A stretch of 5,606 nucleotides of DNA from assembly GCA_012727825.1 (NCBI GenBank), contig JAAYGH010000006.1, forward strand, positions 1-5,606. Reading direction: 5' to 3'. The notes under the pieces were generated by a model. It saw only the letters and a program-made list of their open reading frames with translations. It had not been told where the DNA came from and made no database searches. The first letter of the stretch is position 1. Every line of letters begins with the position of its first letter. The stretch is from Trueperella sp. Lineage in GTDB: Bacteria; Actinomycetota; Actinomycetes; Actinomycetales; Actinomycetaceae. Of the stretch, positions 4,937-5,606 are shown one piece after another. The translations under genes and the position numbers were made by a program.

Positions 4937-5606
4937 CTACTCGTTTGCCACTCCCATCGCCTGAGGGGGCATTGTCGCCGACGACTCTTCTTGCTCCGTG
5001 TGCGCCAGCGCGATTTGTCGTAGGACCTTGCACGCGAGGTCCACGGCGTCGGACTGCCTCGACTGTGCTGCTGCCACACACAGCACGAGGCGTCGCGTGC
5101 CAAGACCAGGGAGCACGCGCGCCTCCACGCCGTCGGGCATCTCGTACAGCCCGAGTTCCGGAATCACAGTCGTTCCAAGACCGGCTGCCACCATATGCAG
5201 AGCCACATCGAAGTCGCTGTACTCATAGGTGGTGGACGGCGTAAATCCCCACAGCTCGGACAGGCGTGCGGTCGCGCGGTATCCAGCCGTGTCTGAATCG
5301 ACGCCGAGCCACGTGGTTTCGGCCAACTCACGGGGGTCCAGAGGCGTTGCCAGCTTCGAGGGGTAGACGGCGTACCACGGCTCCTCCAAAAGTGGCAGCA
5401 CCTTCACTCCACGAGGCCCGCGCGGAATCTCCGAATCGAACTCGAGCACTGCGATATCTGTCGTGCCTCGTCGCAAGGCGGCCAACGCGTCGTCGCCGTC
5501 GGCTTCCCGAATATTTAAATCGATACCGGGGGCTTCCTGAGCCACAAGCCCAAGATTTGGAAAAACGAGGCCGCGAAGGACCGTTTGAAACGCGGATAGG
5601 CGAACG
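4937..5606 (-). CDS. LysR-type transcriptional regulator, 5' end outside window
   Basis: This is the C-terminal part of a LysR-family DNA-binding regulator. The frame is open to the right edge and gives 222 visible residues; full-length members have about 300, so the N-terminal helix-turn-helix (about 75-80 residues) lies beyond the window. The visible part begins VRLSAFQTVLRGLVFPNLGL, the usual first strand and helix of the effector-binding domain. It continues with READGDDALAALRRGTTDIAV (33-53), EEPWYAVYPSKLA (74-86) and YSDFDVALHMVAAGLGTTVIP, the conserved hinge and second-subdomain segment. A GTG at 5543-5545 lies inside the domain and is not the start. The gene ends in TAG, convergent to the hydrolase. 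In E. coli the abg genes are controlled by a LysR protein (AbgR), so control of the neighbouring transporter and hydrolase is plausible but unproven. Confidence 0.93.
   Translation of the reverse strand, partial: VRLSAFQTVLRGLVFPNLGLVAQEAPGIDLNIREADGDDALAALRRGTTDIAVLEFDSEIPRGPRGVKVLPLLEEPWYAVYPSKLATPLDPRELAETTWLGVDSDTAGYRATARLSELWGFTPSTTYEYSDFDVALHMVAAGLGTTVIPELGLYEMPDGVEARVLPGLGTRRLVLCVAAAQSRQSDAVDLACKVLRQIALAHTEQEESSATMPPQAMGVANE

Noticed and set aside
3523..5103. 526-codon minus-strand open frame opposite the hydrolase
   Set aside because: It is antisense to the conserved M20D gene, overlaps the end of the LysR gene in another frame and runs through the palindrome. It shows no recognisable domain. 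High GC explains the lack of stops.
5543..5545. GTG as start of the LysR-type gene
   Set aside because: The frame continues upstream to the window edge and encodes the conserved first part of the effector domain, so this GTG is an internal valine codon.

Overview
The window looks chromosomal and comes from a fairly high-GC Gram-positive actinobacterium, probably of the Actinomycetaceae type (for example Actinomyces or Trueperella relatives). This rests on the L13 and S9 sequences, the acidic N-terminal extension of S9, the GTG starts of both ribosomal genes, and GC-rich codon use. The genus is inferred and not proven.

Layout. Positions 1-292 hold no recognisable gene. They carry two near-identical copies of a nested, symmetric inverted repeat (11-81 and 165-235, with related tails to 110 and 267) plus an orphan half-motif. 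A strong intrinsic terminator (293-330) closes the leftward rplM-rpsI ribosomal protein operon (352-1313, minus strand). Positions 1314-1925 form a roughly 610-bp divergent intergenic region without a convincing gene. It holds candidate promoter and leader elements for rplM, a perfect 24-bp palindrome, and a duplicated Shine-Dalgarno segment just before the next gene.

On the plus strand follow an AbgT-family membrane transporter (1926-3467), a terminator (3472-3525), and a single-subunit M20D amidohydrolase (3622-4812). Convergent to them at the right edge is a LysR-type regulator (4937 to beyond 5606), of which only the effector-binding domain and C-terminus are visible. Between the hydrolase and the regulator lies a 59-bp nested palindrome whose core matches the repeats at the left end.

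How the genes may work together. The transporter, hydrolase and LysR regulator resemble a compact version of the abg (p-aminobenzoyl-glutamate) system. A plausible reading is transport of an amide-linked amino-acid conjugate, hydrolysis of the amide in the cytoplasm, and possible control by the LysR protein. The actual substrate cannot be read from the sequence. The least conventional signals are the family of nested palindromes sharing the GCGAGGGGAA core, and the perfect 24-bp palindrome upstream of the transporter.
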